From positions 62,001 to 126,000 of the forward strand of contig JAKNDB010000064.1 of assembly GCA_024305405.1 (NCBI GenBank): DNA of 64,000 nt, written 5' to 3'. Positions 1 through 17,141 of this stretch are shown piece after piece (position 1 is the first letter of the stretch; each line of letters starts with the position of its first letter). The notes beneath the pieces are model-generated. The model ran no database searches. It was not told the DNA's origin and saw only the letters and a list, made by a program, of their open reading frames with translations. The translations under genes were made by a program, and so were the position numbers. The DNA is from Dirofilaria immitis. Its lineage: Eukaryota; Nematoda; Chromadorea; Rhabditida; Onchocercidae.

Positions 1-308
1 GAATAGTATGATAAGAAATTAAGAATGACTAAGAATTTCAGCAATATAATTCCTTATAATACTTTTTTTTTTTAAATGAATGATAACATTTTCGCTTCAT
101 ACATTGTTAAAGATTGAAGATTCGCTTAATTATAATCATTTGCGGTATGAGCTGAAGAGGGGATGATCTTGATAAGATAACACAATGTTAGGGTGATGCG
201 AAATGGTATTCAACAATAAAATGGATTGGTAGTCAAGAAATAAAAATGAGCACTGGTAGTTTGATTTAATTTTTCGAATCCAGAATGGTGTTCGATAATA
301 TTTTCAGG
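1..308. other. upstream region of COQ5, no gene seen
   Basis: AT-rich sequence with no convincing exon on either strand. It ends in a good 3' splice site (ttttcag, 301-307) one base before the COQ5 start codon, which suggests that the transcript is trans-spliced there or that a 5' UTR intron ends there. Confidence 0.5.
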
Positions 309-3388
<3,080 letters not shown>

Positions 3389-3839
3389 TAGATTTTCAAT
3401 TATCTTTTAATACCTCGATGTTATATTTTTTGTAATATGTATATTTAAGAGATGAATAAAAAATGATCTACATATTTGTGCTCTCTATTCGAAAAGTATT
3501 ATTATTGCGCAATCTATCAGATTTCTTTCGTAGTTTTCTTTGCTTTGTTATCCAAATAGGCCTGGATTCCGAATTAATATTTCTGATTGTTCGGTATCTT
3601 TTAGTAGTAAATTTAAGAATTAGATATTATTTGAGTTAGCCTAGCTGCTCTGATTTAGATAAATCTATACTGATTAGAGATATTGTCACAATTTTATTAA
3701 GAATATTTTAATGCTAATTTTGGAAAACGTAAACTAATATTTGCGTTTCGAAAGAAATAAATTGTTATGAACTCTAATAGAATTTAAGAAAGAATAAAGC
3801 ATACGCGCTGATTGCATGGTTGGGGTCTGACACGGTGAA
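3389..3839. other. COQ5 3' UTR and spacer to POLDIP2
   Basis: This 451-base gap separates two same-strand genes. An AATAAA at 3455-3460, 67 bases after the COQ5 stop, is the likely poly(A) signal. No gene is seen. The spacing is longer than a classic nematode operon gap, so co-transcription cannot be claimed. Confidence 0.6.
3455..3460 (+). promoter_or_regulatory. poly(A) signal of COQ5
   Basis: Canonical AATAAA 67 bases downstream of the COQ5 stop codon, in an AT-rich 3' UTR. Confidence 0.65.
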
Positions 3840-6809
3840 ATGACTGGATTGCTGACCCAGCGGGGTCTAATATTTGGAATCGCACCGATTCGATCATTTT
3901 TTCATCATGCTCGCTTTTGGCAAGGTATGGCTAAGTTCTGCTGACTCATTCCTATTTTTATATTATTTCTGGTTTTATTTTTATATTTATTTGTGATTCT
4001 AATTCATTTTATTTCAAACATAGTTTTAACATTTTAGATTACGAGAAGGAAACGGAAACATCTTTTTGAAAGACTTAGGCCGGCTGACAGTTATTCAAAC
4101 TGATGACGAGCCTTATACACCGGGCCAGGTAGGAATTCAATTTTTTAATTTTGATGGTGTTAGTTCTGATATGTATCAACTTGCGCTTCTCTTTCAGACT
4201 AGTTAGGGTCTGAATTCCAAGTTTGAACCGATATTTCAGACTTTATTATCAAATAGTATCAAATAACAGTCGATATTATTTATACTAATTATTTTGTTTT
4301 GAAATTTCATTGTACATTGTGTTTATTGACGAGTTTTTAAAACATATCTTTACAGCTATTCATTCACAAACTTTTTCCCTACAGAGGTATTGTTCTTTGT
4401 TCCTTTCCGTGTTCTGTTGAAGAAAAATTACTTAGTTCGAAGTAAGTTTTTTCAAATTTTTGAAACATATGTAAATTAGTCACTTCACTTTTTCTATGTT
4501 TTATGAAATGAATTTGTACAATTTCATAATTTTTCTCTTATTTTCAATTTTCTAACTCTACTATGTTTCTTCTTCTGATATGATTAATTAGTTATGAATG
4601 GTTTTGATAAATCTTTGTTAAAACATATGCATTTTAGTTAGATCCATAATTTTAACTCAGATTTTTTCGAAAAAAAATCTCATTTTCATTTTCAGTAATG
4701 ATGATCCCATAGTAATAACTCACAAGTCACTGTTTTATCAAGCACTTATTCACTGTGGTGACTGGAAAAATATGGTGTGTTTGGAATTTATTTAAACATT
4801 TTTATATCTAATGGATTACTATTTAACTCTAATGTATATCGTATTACTTACGTGATTACGAGATTTTCGAAAAGGGTTAAAGGCGAGAACTTCTAAAGTA
4901 ACTTCCATTATTGTAATCTTTATTTGTTCTGAAAACCCGCAGAAAGTTTCAATTCAATGTTAGTAAATGTTTTGCAATTCAAAAACTTATGATTCCGCCA
5001 ATATTTCATTATTTTTAGCATGTGGTAGAATTAAATTCATTCCGATATTCATGTGTTACTATTCAATTGAAGCTTCACAAATTAAAATTTTTATCATTCC
5101 ATATTGCTTTTGCTACAATATTTCGAAATTAATAATTTCAGCTTTTTCGTATTGTCTTTACATTTCAGCATTTTCCAGTGGATATCACTTCATATTTGGA
5201 AGATGCTGGTACGATTCACGGTGAAAAAGTTCTGACAGTTGTGTTTGGAATGGATTGCGTTCCTCATGATGAAATTATACCATTTAGGACACATATCACA
5301 CGACCTATCGTTCACAATCTGTTCGGTGGCCTTTTGAATGTACAGCAGTAGAAGATAATGGTAATCAATTACTTGTGTTCTTCCATTATTAAAATTATTT
5401 TTAATGTGTATTTACAGATTATATCTCTCTTATTTTTCAGACCTCATATTTAGTATACGTAAAGAACCAAGCTTTCTAATAGGTCAGCATTCAAATTGCA
5501 TATTAAATCAACTCAAACCCCACTTTGCTTATCGCGAAACGACAGATGGAATACGGGTAAAAGTGCTTTCGATATTTCTTTAAATCGAATTGAGACTTTG
5601 CAGAATTAAATTTAGGTCTTTTCTTTTTGCAAATTTTATTATTTTATTGTATGGATCGGATAGGAAACATCTATTTATTGTAAATGTTATTAATTAACAA
5701 AGTTTTCATTCTTTTCAGGTGACTGTAATAACATTTTATCTTGGATTAAATACAGTTAGTGGACAACAAAAACACTGGGTTTGTTTTGTTTTGTTGCTAT
5801 CAATCATCGTTAAAATGGATAAAAACTCGAAAAACATTAAGCTTTTATCAAAAGCTTTGAAAATAAATTCATGCGGAAAGTTTCGAGAAATTCGGTAATC
5901 GAATTTTTAATTGATTTATGCGGATACTATTATTTCTCTCATATTGTGTCTTACTGATTCATCGATTTCAGTGGCGTTATGTGATACGTTTGGAAAATCT
6001 GAAACCTTGTCATATAATTATTCGTTCGAGAGAAATGAAAGTTTATAGTTTGAGTAATATGCAGCAACAGAAAATACCAAGTATTGCTGGAGGGGTGCGT
6101 GCTTTTCTTGTTATTGCTATATGTTTATCGATAGCCTCACCAATGGACTGAATAATGAAAGGCGATACCTATTGTTAAAAGTAGGCCTGTCTAAATATCG
6201 ATCAAATTTAGTATTCAAATTTAGTGCTGAAAATTAAAATATAGTAATGGTAGTAATCATTGTAGACTTTTAAGCAATCGTTAAAGGGAAAAATTGTTAA
6301 ATTAAAAATATTCGCAAAATTAAAATTTGGTATTTTTTCAGAATCCTCGATTGACACCAGAAGAGCCGGCATTTCAATATAGTGGCATGGTTGGTGTAGT
6401 AGTGGATAAAGGATCATATGCATGGTTCGTTATATCTCTTCATTTTTATTGCGAGAACGAGAAAATAATTTATAAATGTTCCAATAAATAATTAAATCGA
6501 AAATAATGGTTATTTATTTGCTAATCAAATTAAATGCTCTGAGAGAAAAGAAGAGGAGAAAAATGGAATAAAGCAGGATGAAATATTCATATAGGGGATA
6601 GTAGTATTTGTATGACTGAATGATTCAACTGCTAAATATTAACTGAGTCAAAATAGTGTTATATAAAATTTAAGATATTTGTCATGTTTTAGGGAAATTT
6701 CACAATGGAGCGAGAAGAAGATCGAACATCATTCCTTGTCAAAGTACCCACATTTAGGTTAGAATATGATTCGAATCCAACACCAGAAAAAACTGAACAG
6801 TTAAGTTAA
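3840..6809 (+). CDS. POLDIP2: POLDIP2-like protein (YccV/HspQ-like plus ApaG domains), 10 exons, frame-disrupted
   Basis: Orthologue of DNA polymerase delta-interacting protein 2, a mostly mitochondrial matrix/nucleoid protein of debated function. Exons: 3840-3924, about 4046-4128, 4356-4441, 4696-4774, about 5171-5360, 5441-5556, 5719-5778, 5972-6094, 6342-6424, 6693-6809. Landmarks are PGQLFIHKLFPYRGIVL, LFYQALIHCGDW, FGMDCVPHDEIIPF, YRETTDGIRVTVITFYLG, WRYVIRLENL, EEPAFQYSG and a C-terminal ApaG strand AWGNFTMERE. The N-terminus is basic and lacks acids, as in a presequence. Frame problems: the exon 1/2 phase does not fit the best acceptor; exon 5 needs one more T in the run 5332-5335 to reach TAVEDND; the exon 9/10 junction lacks one G at 6425. 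All are one-base deficits. Family assignment is very strong, exact junctions less so. Confidence 0.88.
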
Positions 6810-7599
6810 CACCGGATGTCATGGTGTTATCAGAATCATATTTTATTGTGTATATAGCTACATTGTATAGCTATATTTCTCATATTTTAGGAAGTTTTAT
6901 CATTAAATGTTTTCAATTTTCTTTTTTAATCGAAATGTATGAATTTACTTTATTTTATCAGTTGTTTTTTATCTCTCTCTTTTTTTCTGCTTTTTGGCTT
7001 TTCAATAAAATGCTGCGGGAAAATGTAGTACTAACTTTTGGCAATTGTCTTAGTATACGTAATTATCTTGAATTTTTTAATATCCGCGCTAAATTTTGGA
7101 AGGATTATAGATTTCAGAGAATTTTTTTAAAATTTCTTTAGTTATGCATTTGTGTTATTGGATGAATATTTCGTTGGAACTTCATTTCTCTAATATCAAT
7201 AACTCTATTATTAATATCTGGAATTCCTCCTTCTAGAACACAACAACATTTTCTAGTGAGAATTTTATCTTTGTAATGGCATAAGACTGCGAAAATATAA
7301 TAAGAAGAATGATGTTTTTTTTTTTTTTTTCGCTATTTCTGGTTTCAGCACTCGATATGGATTTAAACAATAATTTTTTCCATTTAGAATTTTATTTTAT
7401 GATCGTTAATTACTGAAATACATCAAGACAACGAATAGAGTACTTGGTGTATTCTCATGGTACAGTGATTTGGAGAAGTATATCAGGAAAGTGTAGAAAT
7501 GTTTAGCAGGAAACATGGGAAGAGGACGGATATTATACACGCAAATTTTCAATTGAGCAGGGCGAGAAAAATAATTACATGATTAATAGTAAATTCATT
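6810..7599. other. convergent 3' region between POLDIP2 and rbf-1
   Basis: Contains the POLDIP2 3' UTR, with AATAAA at 7004-7009 as the likely poly(A) signal, followed by the rbf-1 3' side. A 106-codon open frame at 6821-7141 is rich in F, L, I and Y and has no splice context or family features. I do not call it a gene. Confidence 0.55.
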
Positions 7600-10500
7600 T
7601 CATTCGATGACTTCTAATTTATGCCATTGTTCAAATTCATAGCCCGGATTCTGAATACAATTATTCCACTGCTTTTGACGCTCAGGTTTTGCCGATGTGG
7701 ACAATATAATGCTTCCTTTAAAAAAAATGATGAAATGGAAAATGTGATAGCTTATAGAAAATTGCTATTTTGAGTGATTATATATATATATATAGATAGA
7801 AAGATAAATAGATGTGTTATTCAATTTTTAATTAAGTATTCCTAATAATACATAATCAAATTTGATTGATTGTTTGCTGCTATAAATAATTGTTTTTAAA
7901 TAAGCTATATTTTGTACTGCTTGAGTAGTGATAAGAAATTTGCTATTATTTATTTGCAATTTTTTTTAATTTAAAATAATAATCTCCTTGATATTTATAT
8001 ATTTTATAGCAAATACTTTCCAAATAATTTCTCTATGTTTTCGATAAAGTAGATATTATACTGATAAGGCATGCGAAATAATCATTATCATTAAGTAAAA
8101 TTCAATGAGAAGAGAGTAAAATTTCTTAAGTGCTCTCTTCTAGGCAATTCCTGTAAATTTTCAAATAAATTTAAGTTAATAATATGTTTCCATAAATATT
8201 CAAATAAATTTAAATCAATTTAATTCCTATTCCAAACAGGAAATTAGATTCAATGAATCGCCTAATAGCATTAATATCACAAATTAAATAATAAAGTTAA
8301 TATTGAATAAAAGAATGGAATATATCAAAGAATATGTTTCAATTAAATTTCAATTTTAATTTTATAAATAAAAATGAAAAATTATCATTGATAACACAGC
8401 TATCACTTAACAAAAGTACATTTTTTATATATGTAATGTACTCTCATTTTTTATGTATATTTATATATTGTGGCTATTATTGATTATCATTATTATTAAA
8501 TTATAAGTATTGAGATTGAAAACTTATTTACCAATATAATCATCATGCTTTCCAACATCTTTATCGAAAACGTCAAGTTGAAGAGTTTTTTTGGTAAATC
8601 TTTGAAAGGTATCACAAACGTCAATGTCTGAAAAATAACTTTCATATTTAAAAATATATTTATTTTCCGAAAATAATTTCTTATCTAAACGAAACTTATC
8701 ATAGTATCTATCAATAATTATGTTATATTAAAATGAATAAAAATCCTATTCAATATATATACATATATATAGAATATAGCTTTAGAATTACGATTAGTGT
8801 TCAAATTAAAATTTATATAGGATAAGATTAAACTTAATAAAAATTATGCTATGCTACGTTAAATATAACATAACATAGGAAATTGAGGAATAGGTGATTA
8901 AAATGCTAATTTAATTAATTATATTTTATTATCTTATGATATGATAATTCACCTCATTAAATTCTGGATTCAATGTCCTTTTTTTGTTGATGTCTTTTTC
9001 CTATGAGCTTTATTAGTGAGCGGAAGTAATGAACTGAAAATATGAAACTAATTTATTTGAATATTTGAGTAATAGTATAAAAATAATTTTAATAAAATTT
9101 AAAATTTAACTTTAAAAATACGAAATTCTAAATCAAAGATTTTAGAAAAAATCAATAACATATAGTTAGTTGGAGGATATTGAATGAAAAGGAGAAAAAT
9201 CATTAATATTGTTAAAATTTTATAGTTCAAAAAAAAAAACATGTAAATTAAAATTAAAACTTAGAATCCGAAATTGAATATTATTAAAAAATTCGTTTCA
9301 TCGATAAATCATTGAATTTATGTAAACTTACACTTTTACATATGGATCCGAGAATCCTGTTTTATCCATACCGAGGAGCTCTGCACAACGTTTAATCGTA
9401 ACATATAGTGAACCTTGTTGTACGTTATATAATAAGCTCAAGCAAATTTTTCCACGTTCATTGCTAGGATTTATATCTTTCGCCTGAATTAAGTTTATTA
9501 AATTAAAACTTGTTTTGAATTATTATCACTATTATTGAATTTTTATTTTGAAATCTATTAGTCATTAAGGGAATATCAAACTTTTAGTTATTTCAACTTT
9601 TTGAAATTTTTTGAGTTTTAAAATTTTAATTTGCCGTATTTGAAAGAAATTTTATTACCAATATTGCCTGTTTCAGATGTAAATTGTAAAATGTTTCCTC
9701 GTCATTTTTCAGATCTTTAAGTGGAACATGAACTTCGCCCAGGAAATCAGAACCTATTCGATCACGATCAAGTACCAATAATCTTAGTGATTTTTTAATT
9801 GATCTTCATCAGTAACACCATAATATGTGAATTCTTCGTTCCATAATGGATTTAGAGTTTTTCAATCGTTTTACTAACCATTTTTGTTGCCTAAATTATA
9901 ATTTTTTTATTATTAAATTTTATAAAAATAAAAATTAATTTTTATCAAATATTGTTAATTTCATAGATGAAATATATGTAGGATAATTAATATATTATAA
10001 TAAATTAAGTATAAAATAATATAATTGGATTAAAAATTATTACTTTAGAAGCTCCAGGAATTAAGTATAGTTTTACGAAAGGATCAGAAAACCTGTTTTT
10101 GTCCATTGCACGCAAATTCTGAAAATTTTTGATTTTCCAATCATATATCTTAATTTAAATAACATTTTAATTCAAATTTAATATTCAAATTCAAGGTGGA
10201 ATTTTAATTGGAATTTATTCTATTTTGCGCAATTGATATAAAATAGAACTAAATTCGAATTGAAATCATTTATATAATTATATATATATACTTTAGCACT
10301 AGTAAGTCGAATATGAAGTTTCATTTGTTGCGCAGAATATCGAAGTGTAAATTGAATTGATCCGCATTTATCTGAAAAGAAGTTTTGAAGTTCTGAATAA
10401 TGAATTCAATTTATATTTCGTTGCATCTAACTTCTCTCATTTATTTATCAATCATTATAACATTCTCATATGTATCACTTATCATATAATAGTATACAAA

Positions 10501-13500
10501 TATAAATTATTATAATTAACTTCAAAATTGAATTAATTGAAATAATTATTTTTCTATCAATTTAAATGTTAATACTTGAAAATAAATCTCTATCTATCAA
10601 AATGATAAAATTTTTCAAAATTTTCTATTATATTTGGTAATGATACAGAAATACTTAAATATTCTACAAATATTTTCATCATTTTATAATAAATAACAAA
10701 TATATGAAATATTTCTATCACTAAATTTATTATATTAATAGAAAATTTAGAAAATTTATACATTCAAAATAATATCAGAAAATAATTTTCAATAATTTCC
10801 GGCATAATTTTTCAATTATTTATTAAATTATCTATAAATTCACCATATTTATTGTAGTGTAAATGATAAGAATATTGCTGTAAATGAGATGATAAGAAAG
10901 TGATAAGAATGTTACTATAAACATAATGAAAAAATAGGTAATTATTGACCAATATCAAAGTTCTGCAAATTGTTAATATCATTGCCGGAAATAGCATGAC
11001 GTACTGATTGATCCGTTGGAAATGATTCCGTAGCGATCGATGATTGCAGACAGATCGCTGATTGAGTACTTGACAGGCCTTTTTTGGTGATTGCATTGAT
11101 GCGTTTGATTTTTTCTGCGAAATTTGTACCTCTTAAATCGAAAAAAATTAGGCAAAGATAAAATGAAATGAACCATTCATACAAACATTATCGATATTAT
11201 CATTATTTCATTCAAGAATTATCAATATTATCATCATTTCAAACATTACTGATGTTATCATTGTTATTATTTTCAGTCGTTGCAATTACTTTTGATCAAA
11301 ATTTATGTATAAAACTTTGAAGTTTTTTAAATTTCAATAGGTTAAAAAGTGGAGGAAGTAATTTCGCATTTGAAATGATAGAAAGTTCAAATGCAAAAAT
11401 TATAAAGAAATATCGTAAATTCAGTTATAAACAAATAAAATAAACAAACTTACTTCTACGACCATCCAAAGTAAACTTGCCAAAAGTTGATGTTTCCTTC
11501 TAAATTTTAATTATTATAAAAATTTGTAAGAAAAAAGCATTTCTTTCTTTTTATAATATTTAAAGCGATTAGCTACTTTGATAGAAATTCGATTTAATTA
11601 TTTACATATACATAAATGATAATAAGAGTTATCTTTGATCATCTAATTTAATCAGAAAATTGCATTTTTCAAAAAGTATAATATTAGCTTAGATCCTTTA
11701 AATTAGGTTGCATTTGTAATTTTCTATCAAAATGTTTATTTATTTCGGAAATGGTTAGCAAATAAAATAAATCTATTCGAAAGACTAAAATTTTATGAAA
11801 AAAAAGCAAAAATTGAAATACTGGCCACTTTAAGTTTTTCCAAATTTGCTGGAAGACTCTCGAGAGACACCATAGATTTTCGAATCGATGATGTGGATGA
11901 TGCGGAACTTACAGTACTTTCATGATTCGGAGCTTGCTTCTTCGACGAATCAGTCGGTGTTATTATCGTTCCAACTGGACTTGATGGACTTGCTGTGTAA
12001 CTTGGTGAAAATGTCAATAGTTGCTCTTCTTGATTATATTGCGGAAATGCCACAGATGATGATTGTTCATTGGCAAGAATCATTAAAGGAAATATTTTTT
12101 CCAATAAAATATCGTTATTTTCAGAAATTTCTTTCGAATTTTTACTTTCTTGTTGCATCGAAAGAGATGATTTTCCATCATGTGATTGCAAAGAAGGAAT
12201 TTCAGATGACAGGATTGTTTTCTGAATTCTGGTTGATGCTTTCAAAGTTTGAGGATAATTTGAATAGTTGAGAAATTTGTTGCTTTCATCAACATGTGCA
12301 ATCATCGTTAACGACGGATTCATTGCATCAGCTGAAGCGGGAATATTTGATATGCGTATTGAATGGTCACTTGGTACAACTGAAATGAGACCCGATTTTT
12401 GGCAAATTTCAGCTGCCAAAAATATGTAATCGTTTAGAATCGATTGAGCGATTCAGCTTTTTCCACAAAATACTGATTTCAGAATATGCTACACTTTCAA
12501 ACAATATTCAAAGAATCAGTTCTCCTTATTTCGGATATTGCTATTTAATTAAAGTAATTATTAATTATATTGTAAGATAGCAACTGATACCTCCAGAATC
12601 GATGGATTCTGATGCTAGGATTGATGATTGATTCTGAGATAAATCATCACCGTATAATGAGGCTGAATGCCTTGGTGATGTTGATGACGTTGCGTGATGT
12701 GATTCGTTATCTTCTTCACGTAAATCGAAATATATTGTAAATCACTTTATAATATCTGTTATAATAACTGTCAACAATTTCGAAGAAAGTTTCAGAATCA
12801 ATAATCGATGAATTTCAGAGATAGAATCTTATTAATTCAAAAGAAAAAAATTTCTCATTTTATTTGCAAGCAAACAAAAAGTATTGTAAATTGTTTTTAA
12901 TAAATAAGTACAAAAATAGAATTTTCCTGTACAAGATAAAATATTGACACATTTCTTTAATTTTTTCTAATTTTTGATCTCATAAAAATGATTGAAAAAG
13001 ACTTGATATTGTTATTGAAAAAGAAAAAAAAGAAAGAAAGTATCATTGTAACCATTATTAGTAGTTCGATTTCGAGTTCCAATTGTAAACCTATGAATAA
13101 TGGGTATATCTTGTTCTTCTATACGTTTTTGAATTCGATTACGACGATTTGTTGCTGCTATTGATGATGTTAATTGAAGATTTTTCTTTGATAAAATTTC
13201 CATATCATCAGATGCTGAATTATCGGCATTTTCATCTTCGGAAGTGTAACCATTACTTAACGATAATCGTACTTTTGATGTAACCATGATGGGTTTATTC
13301 GACCATATTGACATACTACCGGACTATAACGAAATGATCATAAAACTTATAATTCTAATCAATCAATAAATTTTGATCATGCGGAATTTCAAAAATCTGA
13401 ATTATTAATTTCGATGAATGATCAAGAGTGTGTCAAATGAAAAATGGGAATAATATGTTTGAAAAATTAAGCAAATTCTAATTAATTATATTAATTCAGA

Positions 13501-16500
13501 AGAATCATATAATTATGAAATAAGCGTTTATGAATATGATGAGCAAGCGTACGCCAATTATATTGATATTATCATTATACGCGAACAAGCGATAGTACTA
13601 TTCTTAATTATTTTTGAATTTCAAAAATACAACAATTTAATTAAACAGGCAACAATTCAAATAAAACAAAAAAAAAAGTCAACTCAATGTGGGAAATATA
13701 TTTACTAACTTGCATTGTTCCTTTTGTGATTGTTGAGATTTATTAGATGAATATGCTAAATTTGATGTTTCTGATTTCGTATAATGTTGCCAAGAATTTC
13801 TTGGATAGTACGATGATGGTGAATGTGATTCTGAATTTTCATCAGGTTTAATATATTCCGGTATTTCGTTATAAAACCATGCGCCAGATTTTTTCCACAT
13901 CTCAAAGAGGAAATCATCGAAAATTTATTTGAAATATTTCATTTCAAAAGTGATATTTAAAAAAGATTAATTCATAATTTCATTTAATAACTGAATAGTA
14001 GAAATTAAAGATAAACTTAGTGGAAAAAAATTTTGAATGAAAAGCAGAAATAAAATAAAAGAACAAATAATAAGATGTGTAGGAAATGGTTGAAAGGAAA
14101 ATAATTTGAAAGAAATCTGAAAGGAATCTGAATTAGAAAGAGTTTCAGATTCTGAAGTTACCAAAAGCATATTGCAATTACTTACTACCTCACGATACTC
14201 GCTGCAAATCTTGCATAGAAAGATATTTTCACGCCGTACAAAATCATACGCTTCCACGCCGCAATTTTTTTGACATACATACTAAAAATTAATTGAGTAA
14301 AAAATAAGAAATAGTTTAATGAAATACTAAAATAAAAATTTAATAAGAAAACAAATATGTAATATCCATCTTTTCAATGAACAATTTTTAATGGGAAAAG
14401 CATAAATTTTAGCATTTTATTTTCTAATTTTTCTTCAACTTATATATCATAATAATCAAATACTGTATGATAGAAAATAAGAATGATAATAAATAATAAT
14501 AATGATAACAATAATAATAATAATAAGTGATAATAATAATAATAGTAATAATATACCTTACGACATTCTGAACACATGGCAGCATAACTTCGTGATGAAA
14601 GTAATCCAAAATCAGTGGAACATAAATAGCACTGAGTGATACCGTTACCCGTAGCTCGAGATTTTAGCTTTTCTAATCTATCGATCATTCGACTATAAAT
14701 AGTAATAATCAATACAATTCGCATAATTAGTTTTTAGAAATAATTCGAGTAAATATTAATTAATCTAAAATTTACTAATGCTAATTAAATATGCAAATAT
14801 CTGATAAAAAACGAACCCTATCCTTTGCTTTTCACGCAACCTTCGATCTTCAGCTTTTGCTAAAACAGCTGTGATATGTTTCTTTTCAGAATCTGTGATC
14901 ACATTTTTTTGGCATTGGTTGCTGATCGAACATTAGCTGTTCGAACACACCAACCGCTTTTCAATCTAAAATTTTGAATAATTTCACTTTTATTCGCTTC
15001 TTCTCCAAAAAGTTCTCTTTCATATTTGTTTATTAATTTAATTTCATATTTTTATTTATTCATTTTGTTTATTAATTTAATTTCATATTTTTATTTATTC
15101 ATTTTGTTTATTAATTTAATTTCATATTTTATTTATTCATTTTGTTTATTAATTTAATTTCATATTTTATTTATTCATTTTGTTTATTAATTTAATTTCA
15201 TATTTTTATTTATTCATTTTGTTTATTAATTTAATTTCATATTTTTATTTATTCATTTTGTTTATTAATTTAATTTCATATTTTTATTTATTCATTTTGT
15301 TTATTAATTTATTTTTGTATTTGTAAATAATTTTTTAAATTATTTGATTTTTTTGCTAAAAAATAAGAATTTAGAAATTTTAAAAAAAGATTAAAAATAA
15401 TACAAAAACAAAATTTCATATATTTACGCGTATTTCAATGATACGATGAAAATAAAAAATAAAAAAATGTTCGATTTCAGATTTAACAAATTTATTTTAT
15501 TGATGTCATTTTTGGTCATTAAGTAAACTTTACGACAACGAATATATAAATAAATAAAGTTTTACTGATAAAATTGATTTGCCATAATTTTGAATAGAAA
15601 AAAAAATAAAGAAAATGATACTTTTTTTTAAAGTATTAAAAAGATTTGTATACACAAGGAAAAGAAGTATGGAAAGTTGTAAATTGTAAGCAAATAATTG
15701 GATGTATCATTTTTTAAAAAAAGGAAAAAAAACTTGGATTGTTTGTATTTATCAAATTCTATTTTTGATCAGATCATTTTGAATAATCAAAAATCGATCG
15801 ATCGTCAATGATGATAGCATTCAGAAGATGCGTATAAAAACAATTTTACGTAAATTCGTCAAAATACGCAAAAAAAAAAATGATATGATCATAACTTACT
15901 GTGCTCTTAGTTGTAGATGTCTGTCATTAGGACAAACCCATCTATTTTGTGTTCCAACAATTTCCCAATCATTCATCAAATCTGTAAATATTTGAGAAAT
16001 TGAAATAGAAAATTTTTAGTAGTGTAATTTATTTTAATTGAAAAATATTCAAAGATTATTTGAAAAAATTTAAATAAAAGTCTAGACATAATAAAATAAA
16101 ATTTAAATTTATATTATTAAAAATAGAACAATTGCTATGGATAGATATCATAAAATAGGATTTTGATTTTAGAAATAAAAATAAGCATATAATTAAACTT
16201 AATTTTATCGATTGGAATTTATCAATTTTTTGCCTTTCTTCTTTACATCAAAAACAATATAAATGGATTAAATATAAATATTTCGAATCTCGGGATGATC
16301 TTTAGTGAAAAGTAAGTCTCAGGATGATCTATACTGATAACTTTTATAATTTCTATCATTTTTATCAATATAAATTTTTGAAAGAAAATTTCTTCGATAA
16401 ATATATTATTGAAATTTTTAAAAATATAATAATTTACTAATTTTCATTCTGCCAGTAATATTATTAAGTTAAGAAATTGAATCAAATTTTCTTAATAATA

Positions 16501-17110
16501 ATTTTTCATATTGGCCAACTATTGACTTAATAAGTTAGTAGTTGGCCAAATGTTGAAATTTTAAATAAGTTAGAAAAAGAAGAGAAAAATTTTTGCAAAT
16601 TAACTGATAAGAATAATTTCATTTCGCTTACTCCAATTCATTATGTAAATTAATAGAAATTAAAGAAAGGAATATTTTCTTGGCCTTTATGATTTCAAGC
16701 AATTTAAAGAAGCCAAATACATAATTTTATGTTAGAATATCATATGACATAGCATTCCGTTATTATTCCATTAATTTTTAATCATTTCCAATGACATATA
16801 GGAATAACAAAGTTGAATTTTTTTTTTTTTTTTTTAATCAATCGTCAATCTATTGATTGATGAAAACTAATTAACTGCTATTGTTAATTATTGCAAATAA
16901 TAATTATAATATTCTCTAGAAACTCTCGAATTCCGATACTTAAAATAGAATCAGGGGATTCAGCGAAATAATTTTCTTCATATATTCATTCACTACAATA
17001 TGTTTCCGTTAACTATTAAATATTCTGGATTAATTTCAATTCACAATCAATAAGTTGAAAGAGTTGAGAAGAAATTTCTATAATCATTTCAGATTTTAAT
17101 AGCAGTGTTA

Positions 17111-17141
<31 letters not shown>

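Noticed and set aside
6821..7141. 106-codon + strand open frame after POLDIP2
   Set aside because: It lies in the POLDIP2 3' UTR, contains the likely poly(A) signal, is almost only F/L/I/Y/S, and has no splice context.
11888..12271. 127-codon + strand open frame
   Set aside because: It is the antisense shadow of the large Ser-rich rbf-1 exon 11829-12412, whose phases and borders fit rabphilin.
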